IMG/VR virus record: IMGVR_UViG_3300032229_000078
Location: 1-24,069 of that record
Length of the DNA: 24,069 nt
Strand: one strand, 5' to 3'
Origin: a virus
Part shown: positions 1-8,513 of the stretch, one piece after another
Layout: each line of letters begins with the position of its first letter
Position numbering within the stretch: position 1 is the first letter of the stretch
Notes under the pieces: generated by a model
Told to the model about the DNA's origin: nothing
The model's input: the letters and a program-made list of their open reading frames with translations, nothing else
The model's database searches: none
Position numbers and translations under genes: made by a program

Positions 1-228
1 ATCCACAATTATAAGCTCGAGTTATTCGAGCAGCTGAGCAAGGGAGGTGCGAAAGATTTTTTCTCAAGCTTGGGTATCGATCCGCTGATGCCCTTGTTAA
101 CTATGTCTCCAGAAGACTTTCAGACATTATGGGAGTACAACCTGGTACAGCAAAGAAATCTCAAAGAGTCCTTGTTCCGGCTGAATTCTCACCGAGAGTC
201 AGGGCGCAGAAAGCAGGAGACTACATGA
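1..228 (+). CDS. Tail assembly chaperone-like protein (partial, C-terminal 75 residues)
   Basis: This frame is open from the first base to a TGA at 226-228, so the N terminus lies outside the window. The readable part is acidic and hydrophobic and contains LGIDPLMPLLTMSPEDFQ and LWEYNL, ending in a basic tail. Codon use matches the genes downstream. I assign it from position: in siphophages the gene or gene pair directly before the tape measure encodes the G/GT tail assembly chaperones, which coat the tape measure during tail-tube assembly. An in-frame T TTT TTC heptamer at 57-63 could support a -1 shift into the overlapping frame that ends at 344. I do not recognise the family from sequence alone. 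Confidence 0.55.
   Translation: MHNYKLELFEQLSKGGAKDFFSSLGIDPLMPLLTMSPEDFQTLWEYNLVQQRNLKESLFRLNSHRESGRRKQETT
57..63 (+). promoter_or_regulatory. Candidate -1 frameshift heptamer T TTT TTC
   Basis: The codons GAT TTT TTC of the partial chaperone-like gene give the heptamer T TTT TTC in the zero frame, which fits X XXY YYZ. A -1 slip enters the frame that stays open to 344, next to the tape measure start. Location and direction fit the widely conserved tail-chaperone frameshift. Against it, the joined -1 product between 63 and 225 does not look strongly coding. Confidence 0.3.
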
Positions 229-344
229 GGGAGCAGGTGATGATTCTCAGCGGTGGCAGCGTTGTTGAGTATAATGAGATGATGAGTGGTGATGTTGACT
301 TTTATTTGCGTAAATTTGAGGCGAACATCAAAGCGCAAAAGTAA
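225..344 (+). CDS. Small ORF before tape measure; possible second part (T-like) of a tail chaperone pair
   Basis: An ATG at 225 overlaps the preceding stop as ATGA and has an AGGAG Shine-Dalgarno sequence at 215-219, unusual for this window. It encodes 39 residues ending FYLRKFEANIKAQK, and its stop overlaps the tape measure start as TAATG. The same frame is open upstream to position 15, and it is exactly the -1 frame relative to the preceding gene. The segment could therefore be reached either by starting at 225 or by slipping at T TTT TTC (57-63), as in lambda-type G-GT genes. Between 63 and 225 the -1 frame is arginine-rich and looks less coding than the zero frame, which favours independent initiation. 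Another in-frame ATG at 129 is less convincing. Confidence 0.45.
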   Translation: MREQVMILSGGSVVEYNEMMSGDVDFYLRKFEANIKAQK

Positions 345-2662
345 TGGCCACAGCTACCATCCAAGTTGCATACGAAGCGGAAACATCCAGTCTTAGGGCA
401 ACCGTCAACGAGATCAATCAGATTAACGACAAGGTAGTAGAGGGGGCTAATGATACCGCGAAGAAAGTCAAGCAGCAATACACGAGCATCGCGCAAACCT
501 TCGCAGCGGCATTCAGCGGCAAGACGGTTGAGCAAGTTCTAAGAGGGCAAACGACAGCCATCGAAACATTGGGCAAGTCGGGCAAGAGTCTAACTGGGCA
601 GCTAAGAGGATTGAAGCAGGAGCTCGCGGCACTTGAGACGGCAGGCAAAGATGGAACGGCTGCATTTCAGCAGTTGCTAATTACCGCAGCTAAGTTGGAG
701 GATCAGATAGGTGACACAAGAGACCGAGTTAGAATCTTGGCATCCGACACCTTTAAATTTGATGCGGCGGTAGGTGCAACACAAGCACTTGCTTCAGGCT
801 TTGAGATTGCGCAAGGTGCAGCGGCATTGTTTGGCAGTGAGTCTGAAGACTTACAAAGGGCATTGCTTAAGGTGCAAGCAGCAACGGCAGTGGCTAATGG
901 AGTGCAGCAAGTTGCTGCATTGATTACACAGGAGAGCGCAGTTAAGACGGCGGTGCTTACTGGAGCACAGGCTGCTTATGCGGCGGTGGTCGGTGCATCG
1001 ACAGGAGCGTTGAGGTTATTCCGCTTGGCACTTGCCGGAACAGGAATTGGTGCACTTGTGCTTGCCATTACTGAGCTCATTGGATACTTCAATGATCTAC
1101 AAGCGGAATCGGCAAAGACACAGACTGTGTTCGGCAGATTCAAGGATACATTTGCAAACGCCAAGACGGCGATAGAAGGCTTTCGTGATGCCATCATCGA
1201 TGCTCAAAGTCGTATCGATGTTGCGCTTGGAAGAACAAGCAAGACTGAAGCGGATATAAACAAGACCAGACGAGAAGGATACAAGCAACTTGAGACCGAC
1301 CTTAAGCAGTTGGTATTTGCTCAGGAGTTATTGCGCATCGAATACCAAAGAGAAGTTGCAGCCAGTAAAGATGCCAATGCTTCATTTGAGGAAAGAATCA
1401 AGGCGAGCAACAGAGCAGAGCAGAAGCTTAAGGAATTAACAACAGTTGAGAAAGCGGTTAACACGGCAAGAGCAGAGGGGCAGAAATCAATCGAGTTAAC
1501 TGTTAAGGCATTGATTGAAGAGGAGAAGGCAACCGAGAGAGCTAAGAAGGAAAAGGATGCTAACAAGAATAAGATTAAGGAGACCAGACTCGAATATGTC
1601 AAGCTAAGCGAGACACTGGACGAGTACACTAAAAAGCAATTAGCAGCTATTAAGATTGATGTTGGACTTTCAGAACTCAACTTAAAAACAGCAGAGGAGT
1701 TTGCTCAATCGAGAGTATTCTTCTTGCAAGCTGAAGAGGCGGCAGGAGATAAATCGCTTGAGAATAGGCTTAACATCATAAGGGCAGAAGGCGAAGCAAG
1801 AAAGGCAGCACTGGAATTAAATGAAGACTTTGCAAATCGCTCAAAGATTATTGATGCGGAGACACAGGCGGCAATCACTGCAACTACTAAAACGGAGTTT
1901 GATAAGCGTGTTGAATTAGCTTTGCAATATGCTCAACAAGTGACTGCATTATTTAATACTATAAACGAATTAAGTAAGCAGCAATCTGAAAACAGATTAA
2001 CAGAAATAACAGCGACAAGCGAAGCGGAATTAAATGCAATCAATGCGAGTAGTGACCTTGAGCGCGATAAGGCAAGGCAGCGAATCGCATTGGAGAAAAG
2101 AACAAACCAAGCAATTGCAAACGAGAAGACAAAGCAAGCGAGATCAGATAAGGCACTTGCGTTGTTTAACATTGCAGTTAACACAGCAACATCAATCATA
2201 AAGACTGGAGCACAACTTGGTTATCCTGCCGCTATTCCCTTTCAGATTCTTGCCGGTGCTATAGGAGCAATTCAATTGGCAGCAGTCGCAGCCAAGCCAT
2301 TGCCAAAGTTCGAGAAGGGTGGATTAATTGGAGGTAAGTTGCACAGCCAAGGCGGAACATTGATTGAGGCGGAACAAGGCGAGTACATGGTGAACAGAAG
2401 ACAGAGCGCGAAGCATCGCAGAGAACTGGAAGCGATGAATACCTCAACGGAAGCCTTCCGCCGAATGATTGACGAGAAGTATGTGCGGCCTGCTCTGATG
2501 AGTTACTCGGCAGGAAGAAGAGGCAAGGAGGGTGTAATTGTCAACGCATCGCTAAACAGCAAGAGCATGGAGAAAAAACTGGACACCATCAACAAAAGTC
2601 TTAAGGGGCGTAATGTGATTGTGAACATTAACCAACAAGATTCGAGATACTCATGGCAGTAG
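344..2662 (+). CDS. Tape measure protein
   Basis: The protein has 772 residues. It sets tail length by filling the tail tube during assembly and is usually ejected during infection. The layout is typical: an alpha-helical N terminus, a hydrophobic Gly/Ala-rich stretch at about 221-249 (core ALAGTGIGALVLAITELI), long charged coiled coil to about 600, a second Ala/Ile-rich patch near 615-645, then a Gly-rich C-terminal part with FEKGGLIGGKLHSQGGTLIE and GEYMVNRR. At roughly 1.5 angstroms per residue, a family rule of thumb, it implies a tail near 115 nm. The start overlaps the previous stop as TAATG, with no Shine-Dalgarno, and the last 10 bases overlap the next gene. No protease or lysozyme domain is apparent. 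The family call is secure. Confidence 0.9.
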   Translation: MATATIQVAYEAETSSLRATVNEINQINDKVVEGANDTAKKVKQQYTSIAQTFAAAFSGKTVEQVLRGQTTAIETLGKSGKSLTGQLRGLKQELAALETAGKDGTAAFQQLLITAAKLEDQIGDTRDRVRILASDTFKFDAAVGATQALASGFEIAQGAAALFGSESEDLQRALLKVQAATAVANGVQQVAALITQESAVKTAVLTGAQAAYAAVVGASTGALRLFRLALAGTGIGALVLAITELIGYFNDLQAESAKTQTVFGRFKDTFANAKTAIEGFRDAIIDAQSRIDVALGRTSKTEADINKTRREGYKQLETDLKQLVFAQELLRIEYQREVAASKDANASFEERIKASNRAEQKLKELTTVEKAVNTARAEGQKSIELTVKALIEEEKATERAKKEKDANKNKIKETRLEYVKLSETLDEYTKKQLAAIKIDVGLSELNLKTAEEFAQSRVFFLQAEEAAGDKSLENRLNIIRAEGEARKAALELNEDFANRSKIIDAETQAAITATTKTEFDKRVELALQYAQQVTALFNTINELSKQQSENRLTEITATSEAELNAINASSDLERDKARQRIALEKRTNQAIANEKTKQARSDKALALFNIAVNTATSIIKTGAQLGYPAAIPFQILAGAIGAIQLAAVAAKPLPKFEKGGLIGGKLHSQGGTLIEAEQGEYMVNRRQSAKHRRELEAMNTSTEAFRRMIDEKYVRPALMSYSAGRRGKEGVIVNASLNSKSMEKKLDTINKSLKGRNVIVNINQQDSRYSWQ

Positions 2663-4674
2663 ATATAAAGTTCCTAATCGATGGAGCTGACAGAGGACAG
2701 CCGACAAATGCAGAGGAGTTCGGTGTAAGTGTATCACTCGACCAAACTATCAATGCACGTATTGTATCATTTGATAATGACTTGACCTTTGTTGGTGGTG
2801 TTTATCAGTACATCTTCGACAACCTTGTTGAGACTGGAGGTTGTTCGCTTATCGATGTTGAGGTGCAATATCAATGCGCCGGAACATGGAAGAGAATTGC
2901 AAATGGTTACATCATTGTAAGCGAGTGCAACTTCGACTTGGATAAGTGCCAGGTAAGGACTAAGATTTACGATGATAGCTTCAGCACCAAGATAAACAAC
3001 AACAAGAGCATCCCGTTCTACTCGAACTCAGACATCACAAAGAACTTGCAGACGGCAATGCCGCCAACTATTTACGATGTATCCTTCTTCAATGCTTCCA
3101 ATGGTGATTACGATGTTGTCAACCTTGTCGGCTGCATTAAGATTTACGATGCGCTTAAGTTTCTTGTGAGCTGCATGAGCGACAACTTCGTGGACTTTGA
3201 AAGCGACTATTTCCGCAATCAGATCAACAGCGATGGATACGGCAAAACGCTGATGATGACAAATGGCTTGGCGATAAGAACGCCAAACCAAGCACCAACG
3301 CAGATGACCTTTGATAAGTTGTATGAGGCATTGAACAAGAAGATAAGATTAGGGATGGTGATTGAGCGGCAGTCGAATGGAAGGCCATTGCTTCGCATCG
3401 AGAACTATGACTACTTCCAACAGCTCGGAGCAAGTTGCAACCTATACGATCAGCCAAATATTAAGATGGCATTCGATAAGACTCAACTTTATGCGGCTGT
3501 CAACTTTGGCTCTGAGCCGTTCTTATATCCTGCGGAATGCGATGGAGGAAACGGCGGTTGCACATTTCCACAGATTGCCTTTCGTGGCTTCAGAGATGAG
3601 ACCTTCGGTATACTTGGAGAATGCAATACAGGCAACGTGATGGACTTAAAAAGCAGCGATGTTGTATTTGATACCAACATCATCGATGACTGCTTTAGAT
3701 TCAACAATGACCAGTACGACTTGGGAATGGTGCTTGTGGATGCCAACTTCTTTGGCCCAAGCAATATGATTTTTGCCGATGACCAAGATCCACTTGGTTA
3801 TGGTGCGCACGTATACAATGCTGATTACATCAATGAGCAAGTATCTCAGAACTGGCTTGGCGGTTTTCCGAATAGCTTATTTCAATATCTGTCTGTTGGC
3901 TTTAATCCTGCCGATACATTGCTCGTTGCTTATTCAAATTATACAGCAGGATCAGAACCATTTTGGCAGATTGACTTCGGGAGTAATTTAGATTACAGCA
4001 CATACAATGGAACATACATTCCGTTTGGCAATGAAACAGATCCGAATAACTTGTTTGATGGGCAAACGTACACAGTGCCATTCACAGGATTATACAATGT
4101 CAAAGGAAGCATCGCGCTTTCGAAGATACTGCTTGGAGCTGCAAACACAACACCAAGAAATTTCCAAGTAATGGTGCGCAGATTTGATTCATCAGCTGCA
4201 TTGATTCAGACAACCTTTGGCGCACTATCTCAAAGTGTGGTGGGGCAGTTTGATATGTATGCAGATTATGATGTTCAGGTTGCTTGCAATGCTACTGACT
4301 TAATCCGCATTGATATTGTTGGTAACTTTACAACTAACACAGCCGGACTTCTCGGACAAGGCTTACTTAACATTGTGACCTACAATGGCCAGACAAGAGC
4401 GACATACTTAGAAATCAAGGGCGAGCCATTCGAGCCAACTGCATTGGTAGATGTTGACCCTAACTCAGTGCGCCGCTTGGATTACTCCTTCGACCGCCCA
4501 CTGCGCATGGAGGAGATTGAGGCGATACTCGACAACACATCAAGGCCGATTAAGTTCGGGCAGTTCGATGATCCGCTGCGAGTGATTGAGGGATACATCA
4601 ACAAGGTAGACATCAAGAGCATCATCAAGCAGGATGCTTCAATACAACTTAAATCAAACAAGATACTTCGATGA
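2653..4674 (+). CDS. Tail tip / baseplate-like structural protein
   Basis: The protein has 673 residues, starts 10 bases inside the tape measure gene and overlaps the next gene by an ATGA. The N-terminal part (about 1-120) is beta-rich with motifs such as FLIDGADRGQP and KIYDDSFSTKINNNKSIPF. The middle is mixed alpha/beta. Residues about 430-590 form a beta-sandwich-like block (YTVPFTGLYNVKGSIALSK) that resembles C1q/TNF-like or other trimeric tail beta domains. The C terminus has RRLDYSFDRPLRMEEIEAIL. Position directly after the tape measure is where distal tail and hub proteins lie in siphophages, so a baseplate or hub role is inferred. I did not recognise a catalytic domain. It contains many cysteines, as do several other virion proteins here. 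Confidence 0.6.
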   Translation: MAVDIKFLIDGADRGQPTNAEEFGVSVSLDQTINARIVSFDNDLTFVGGVYQYIFDNLVETGGCSLIDVEVQYQCAGTWKRIANGYIIVSECNFDLDKCQVRTKIYDDSFSTKINNNKSIPFYSNSDITKNLQTAMPPTIYDVSFFNASNGDYDVVNLVGCIKIYDALKFLVSCMSDNFVDFESDYFRNQINSDGYGKTLMMTNGLAIRTPNQAPTQMTFDKLYEALNKKIRLGMVIERQSNGRPLLRIENYDYFQQLGASCNLYDQPNIKMAFDKTQLYAAVNFGSEPFLYPAECDGGNGGCTFPQIAFRGFRDETFGILGECNTGNVMDLKSSDVVFDTNIIDDCFRFNNDQYDLGMVLVDANFFGPSNMIFADDQDPLGYGAHVYNADYINEQVSQNWLGGFPNSLFQYLSVGFNPADTLLVAYSNYTAGSEPFWQIDFGSNLDYSTYNGTYIPFGNETDPNNLFDGQTYTVPFTGLYNVKGSIALSKILLGAANTTPRNFQVMVRRFDSSAALIQTTFGALSQSVVGQFDMYADYDVQVACNATDLIRIDIVGNFTTNTAGLLGQGLLNIVTYNGQTRATYLEIKGEPFEPTALVDVDPNSVRRLDYSFDRPLRMEEIEAILDNTSRPIKFGQFDDPLRVIEGYINKVDIKSIIKQDASIQLKSNKILR

Positions 4675-6311
4675 GCTTTACTTCCATACCGAATCAGCCT
4701 ATTGTCTTTACAAGCAACACTGTTGTTGACTGCCCAGATTGCGGCGGCGATTACAAGCAGCTGCTTGACTTCAACGATCAAGTGTTTTTTCAGGTGGAGT
4801 CGACACCTTGTGATTTGTCGGTGCTATTCAAGTACGACACAGTTGAAAGTGATTGGGGTGTTCCTGTCGATGGTCAAGTATGCTCGACTGCTTTGGATGA
4901 GAGCGGCATCTACTGCCAACTGCTGCGTACCAACTTCATCTATCAGCTTTACCAAGTCGAGTTCACCATCTTGACATTGGATGAGGGAAGCTTAACAGTT
5001 GGGATGAATGGCTCAAGCAGTTATGTGCTTACATTGCCTGGCACTTACACGCTGTACTTCGCCAATCCAACGATGACCAATGACAGCGTGACTTTATGCT
5101 TTGGGAGTGATAGCTGGATAGGATGCTTAAGCACCGCAGGCATAAAGGTCTACGGCCTTGCATCGGCAAATCAGATGAAGGTGGGTATCGTGGATGCAGT
5201 GACACTCGAGACGGTTGACATCCTTGCGCCGCTTTACACGGTTAAGGACAATAAGATTACAGCTGCATTTGCATTGACCGATGTGATACTTGGAGAGGGA
5301 TGCTATCGACTTGCGATGACTGATTTCTGCACCAACACTTGCGGACAGAATTACATCTACAATGGCGTATTCAGAGATGCAGGCGGAGTGGCAGGATGGA
5401 CGACAAGCAATGCCCTTGTGACATTAAGCGAAGGGACAGCTGCATTTAACCTTCCAATGGCAGGCGATGATGCCACAATAACGCAGAACATAAGCAACGA
5501 CTTATGCGATGGATTAGAATACTATGTTAGCGTGTTTATTGAAAGCCGCAGCAATGTTAAAATATTTGCAAAGGTTGGTGCAAACCAAGAGCAGTTTGCT
5601 GGAACAGGATATCAGACGGTACTTATCACTGCTGATGGCAACAACCCACTTGAGATATTTGTTCAAGAGTTCGGAGGAGCACCTGCCTCTGCCGTCATCA
5701 AGCTTGTTGAGGTAAGCATCGAAAACGAATCCATCCAATGGGATTTGTACTCTGATGTTCTTGCTATTGGTGACTACAATGACGAATGCAAGTACTTTAA
5801 GATTGAAGGCTGCAACGCAGAGGATCAGTTCAACCTTGCATTCGGTGGCAGTAGCTTCTTGCCAGCCATCAGACTTGAGGGCCGCAAGTTCAGAGCGCAG
5901 TATGTTACCGAGGTAAACAACTTCCGCTTTGCTTCCGGCAAGTATCAGACGACCTATGTTGATCGCGAGAAGAAATGGACATTTGCTTTCGGCAGATTGC
6001 CTGAGTACGTGCTCGACTTCTTATCGACAATCTTCTATTATGACAACTGCTATGTGAATGGCGACTTGTACTATGCCATTGATGGCGAATTCCCAGATGT
6101 GGAGTACAATGATGCTGATGACCTTGGTGCATTGAACATCGACCTTGCTCTTAAGTCATCGAAGGTGCGCAAGACGATATGCAGCAACACGGATGCTGAC
6201 TGCTTGCCATCGATATTGGATAATGGCGATGAGCCGTTCTTGTTGGGGCAAGATGGTCAAAGATTGACAACTGAAAATTCTGTTAATCTATATCAAGAAT
6301 TTATTTTGTAA
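4671..6311 (+). CDS. Tail / baseplate protein with carbohydrate-binding-like jelly-roll domain
   Basis: The protein has 546 residues and starts at an ATGA overlap. The N terminus includes a CPDC motif. Residues about 226-353 read as a jelly-roll carbohydrate-binding or galactose-binding-like fold: an NGVF..GGVAGWTTS opening, ATITQNISNDLCDGLEYYVS, then alternating beta strands. The C-terminal part (WTFAFGRLPEYVLDFLSTIF) is more compact. The last 30 residues, with LDNGDEPFLLGQDGQRLTTE, resemble the imperfect LL-x-E/Q-x-G repeats often seen at the ends of Bacteroidota phage virion proteins. I count 16 cysteines. A role in host glycan binding at the tail tip is inferred from the domain and the position after the tape measure and hub genes. 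Confidence 0.55.
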   Translation: MSFTSIPNQPIVFTSNTVVDCPDCGGDYKQLLDFNDQVFFQVESTPCDLSVLFKYDTVESDWGVPVDGQVCSTALDESGIYCQLLRTNFIYQLYQVEFTILTLDEGSLTVGMNGSSSYVLTLPGTYTLYFANPTMTNDSVTLCFGSDSWIGCLSTAGIKVYGLASANQMKVGIVDAVTLETVDILAPLYTVKDNKITAAFALTDVILGEGCYRLAMTDFCTNTCGQNYIYNGVFRDAGGVAGWTTSNALVTLSEGTAAFNLPMAGDDATITQNISNDLCDGLEYYVSVFIESRSNVKIFAKVGANQEQFAGTGYQTVLITADGNNPLEIFVQEFGGAPASAVIKLVEVSIENESIQWDLYSDVLAIGDYNDECKYFKIEGCNAEDQFNLAFGGSSFLPAIRLEGRKFRAQYVTEVNNFRFASGKYQTTYVDREKKWTFAFGRLPEYVLDFLSTIFYYDNCYVNGDLYYAIDGEFPDVEYNDADDLGALNIDLALKSSKVRKTICSNTDADCLPSILDNGDEPFLLGQDGQRLTTENSVNLYQEFIL

Positions 6312-6316
6312 CTTTG
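6309..6316 (+). promoter_or_regulatory. Bacteroidota -7 promoter element TAACTTTG
   Basis: The sequence matches TAnnTTTG and overlaps the stop codon region of the preceding gene. It lies 77 bases before the next ATG. No TTG was found at the usual -33 distance, so the match is partial. The leader 6317-6393 is A/C-rich and ends CTACTACAAATG, similar to the capsid gene leader. Together with the codon use of the downstream gene this supports separate strong transcription of 6394-6930. Confidence 0.55.
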
Positions 6317-6393
6317 CAATTACATAGAGACCAAGTAGGTGTATTGCCGCGACCTATCCAACAGCGAAACAACAACACAAACTTCTACTACAA

Positions 6394-6930
6394 ATGGCCT
6401 GTGTATCCTATTGCGACACATCCTTGCTTGAGCACGACTTGGTGCTCTGCAACGAATACAAACTTGGCGGAGTTTCCGCCATCATAGTTGGTTCGTGTGG
6501 AACAGAGCTTGTTGATCCTTCTGATGCTGTTGAAATTGATGCGTTGCTTTTATCTGGCGAAGCCAGAATGATTAGCGACATCAGATTCGCACTTCCTGCC
6601 GGCTCACCAATCACTGTTGATTCACCAATCGGCTGCGGTACTTCAATCCGTATCAACGAAGACCGTACTGCTACTCTTTACGATGCTAATGTTACTGATG
6701 GTAACAGCATCTTCTGGAACGATGTTAACAACCGCCGTATCTCTTGGATACTTGCGTACATGTGCGACAGCGGAAAAGTTCTTTATGTAACTGCTCCAGT
6801 TGGAATCACAACATCTGCAAACTTCATCTTGCCTGAGCAGAACAACGAGCTTCAGCGTTATGAGGTGACATTCTCTTGGAGAAACAAAAACATTCCTGCA
6901 CAATACGATGCGCCTCCAGGTGTATTCTGA
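6394..6930 (+). CDS. Probable abundant virion protein (tail tube candidate)
   Basis: The protein has 178 residues beginning MACVSYCDTSLLEHDLVLC, with six cysteines and a mainly beta-strand pattern (TATLYDANVTDGNSIFWNDV). It has its own promoter-like element and an 80-base leader. Its codons favour T-ending forms (GCT, ACT, GTT), as in the major capsid gene and unlike the tail genes before it, which suggests high expression. Size, beta content, position among tail genes and expression features fit a major tail tube protein, but I did not recognise a family motif. A capsid decoration protein is another possibility. The next gene starts two bases after its stop. Confidence 0.5.
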   Translation: MACVSYCDTSLLEHDLVLCNEYKLGGVSAIIVGSCGTELVDPSDAVEIDALLLSGEARMISDIRFALPAGSPITVDSPIGCGTSIRINEDRTATLYDANVTDGNSIFWNDVNNRRISWILAYMCDSGKVLYVTAPVGITTSANFILPEQNNELQRYEVTFSWRNKNIPAQYDAPPGVF

Positions 6931-6932
6931 TA

Positions 6933-7856
6933 ATGGCTGAGGAATTGACACAAACCACTCAGAGCATCACTCCATCAACTGGAGTGGTGCTTCTTGCGTT
7001 TGGTAAACCGCAATATTATTGGATGGCTTACAACATGGCGTGGTCAATCTACCGCTCCAATCCAACAATAAACATTGCTTTAATTTCCGATAGTGAAACA
7101 AGAGCAGTGAATCACGTTCACGAGCTGTCAGAGCTCATCGATATACATGTTGAACTGCAAGAGCAGGACATGTACACGAATAAGAAATTAGATCCGGGCA
7201 AGGCGAAAGTTTTGCTTTATGATTACCTACCATTCGACAATAATCTTTATCTTGATGTCGATGGTATTTGCTTGAAAGATTTAGGGCCACTCATTGATGG
7301 CTTAGTAAATAGGGGAATCGATTATGGCACATCGATACACGGCACTCATACATTAGACAAAGGCCGCGACTTTAGTGAGATGGTTTGGTCTTATGCAGAT
7401 GAGTTCATAAGTCATTTTGGTATCAAAGAAGATGCGATGCTTTATGGCATTAATAGCAGCATTCAGTTTATAAAGAAAGGCGATGTATGCGCTAACCTTT
7501 TCAAGGTTGCAGCGGAACAGTTTATAAATAACCCAATGCCACTGCACAAGCTTCGAGCAAAGTGGGGCGGAGGGCAGCCAGACGAATTATATTACAATGC
7601 GGCTTTATGCTTGACGGAAACAACACCGCAGCACATTGAGGCGGTATGCTTTCAGACTAAGCGAAGCTTGACCTTTGAGCAGATACAAGACGGATTCTAC
7701 ATTATGAGTTATTATGGAGGTAAGAGATTCACTCCAACATTCTACATTGATTGGCTTGATAGATTGATGAAGTCATGGATGCAGCAAGATGGAAAGAAGC
7801 ATAATTATTTGATTAACCGAATAACAGACTATAAATATGTCGATGGAAAACGCTAA
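6933..7856 (+). CDS. GT-A fold glycosyltransferase
   Basis: Starting at ATG 6933, just after the previous stop (TGATAATG), the protein has 307 residues. An in-frame ATG at 6876 would run into the previous gene and add a non-homologous-looking stretch. The N terminus VVLLAFGKPQYYWMAYNMAWS and following ALISDSE fit the nucleotide-sugar-binding part of a GT-A fold. YLDVDGICLKDL at 107-118 carries the DxD motif (D108, D110), which binds metal and the sugar nucleotide in this fold. GGGQPDELYYNAAL at 212-225 resembles the conserved acceptor/catalytic region of GT8-like enzymes. The substrate is not readable. It lies between virion genes and overlaps the methyltransferase gene by 20 bases, so the two are probably co-expressed late and may modify a virion protein or a host surface glycan. 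Confidence 0.75.
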   Translation: MAEELTQTTQSITPSTGVVLLAFGKPQYYWMAYNMAWSIYRSNPTINIALISDSETRAVNHVHELSELIDIHVELQEQDMYTNKKLDPGKAKVLLYDYLPFDNNLYLDVDGICLKDLGPLIDGLVNRGIDYGTSIHGTHTLDKGRDFSEMVWSYADEFISHFGIKEDAMLYGINSSIQFIKKGDVCANLFKVAAEQFINNPMPLHKLRAKWGGGQPDELYYNAALCLTETTPQHIEAVCFQTKRSLTFEQIQDGFYIMSYYGGKRFTPTFYIDWLDRLMKSWMQQDGKKHNYLINRITDYKYVDGKR

Positions 7857-8442
7857 ACCAAAGAAAGGCCGCAAGCCTAAAGCAGTGGCAGTCGCTCCTG
7901 CACCAGTTGAGATTGTAACCACTGAAACATTCAAGGAGGTTGCTCGCCATGAGTGGAGTTCTGAAGATGAGTGCGGCCTGTTTATGGCATCACTTATTAA
8001 GATGAGCAACTATAAGACTGTGCTTGAAATTGGAGTATTCCAAGGCGAGACATCGAGGCATCTTATCAATGCGATTCCATTAGGTGGGCAGTTTGTCGGG
8101 ATTGATATCAACGATTATCGCACAGACCTAACCAAGGCGGCAATGAGCGTAGGAGGTAAGTCAATTGACTTTATCTTGGGTAACTCATTAAATGAATTAA
8201 AAAACTTGCCTCATGGTCATTTCGACCTTATCTTTGTTGACGGAGACCACAGCATCAATCATGTGCTTCAAGAGTTCAGATTGATTGAGAAGCTTGTTGC
8301 TAAAGGTGGAGTGATGGTATACCATGATACATTGCATCTTGAAGGCCCAAGCAAAGTTGTAAAGTTCACAAGCAATTACAGATATAAATCAGTCACGCTT
8401 AACACACCTGAAGGGCGAGGCATCTCAATCATACACCGATGA
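7837..8442 (+). CDS. Class I SAM-dependent methyltransferase
   Basis: The protein has 201 residues. A basic, Ala/Pro-rich N-terminal tail (KPKKGRKPKAVAVAPAP) precedes the catalytic domain. Motif I is VLEIGVFQGETS at 62-73, the acidic end of strand 2 is VGIDIND with D90, and FDLIFVDGDH at 129-138 plus KGGVMVYHDT at 156-165 complete a Rossmann-type methyltransferase of the Methyltransf_24 kind. That group contains enzymes acting on sugars and small molecules, so a sugar-methylating role alongside the neighbouring glycosyltransferase is plausible but inferred. No DNA-methyltransferase catalytic motif (such as DPPY) is present. ATG 7843 is an alternative start two codons downstream. The gene overlaps the glycosyltransferase by 20 bases. 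Confidence 0.8.
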   Translation: MSMENAKPKKGRKPKAVAVAPAPVEIVTTETFKEVARHEWSSEDECGLFMASLIKMSNYKTVLEIGVFQGETSRHLINAIPLGGQFVGIDINDYRTDLTKAAMSVGGKSIDFILGNSLNELKNLPHGHFDLIFVDGDHSINHVLQEFRLIEKLVAKGGVMVYHDTLHLEGPSKVVKFTSNYRYKSVTLNTPEGRGISIIHR

Positions 8443-8513
8443 AACCAAACTACTGCCGCTCAAAATCTTGTGGATCTAACATAATGGAAAGACCAAATGG
8501 CTCTAAGTTCTGA
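8439..8513 (+). CDS. Possible 24-residue small ORF, Cys-containing
   Basis: An ATG overlaps the methyltransferase stop as ATGA, the linkage used by many genes here. It encodes 24 residues including NYCRSKSCGSN and stops inside the start of the portal gene. It fills the otherwise empty 54-base gap. The C-x4-C pair is suggestive but no family is recognisable, and such a short ORF can occur by chance. Confidence 0.22.
   Translation: MKPNYCRSKSCGSNIMERPNGSKF

Noticed and set aside
6876-6932. Upstream ATG extending the glycosyltransferase N terminus by 19 residues
   Set aside because: It lies in the preceding gene, and the added Cys/Arg stretch does not fit the fold; ATG 6933 just after the stop is better.
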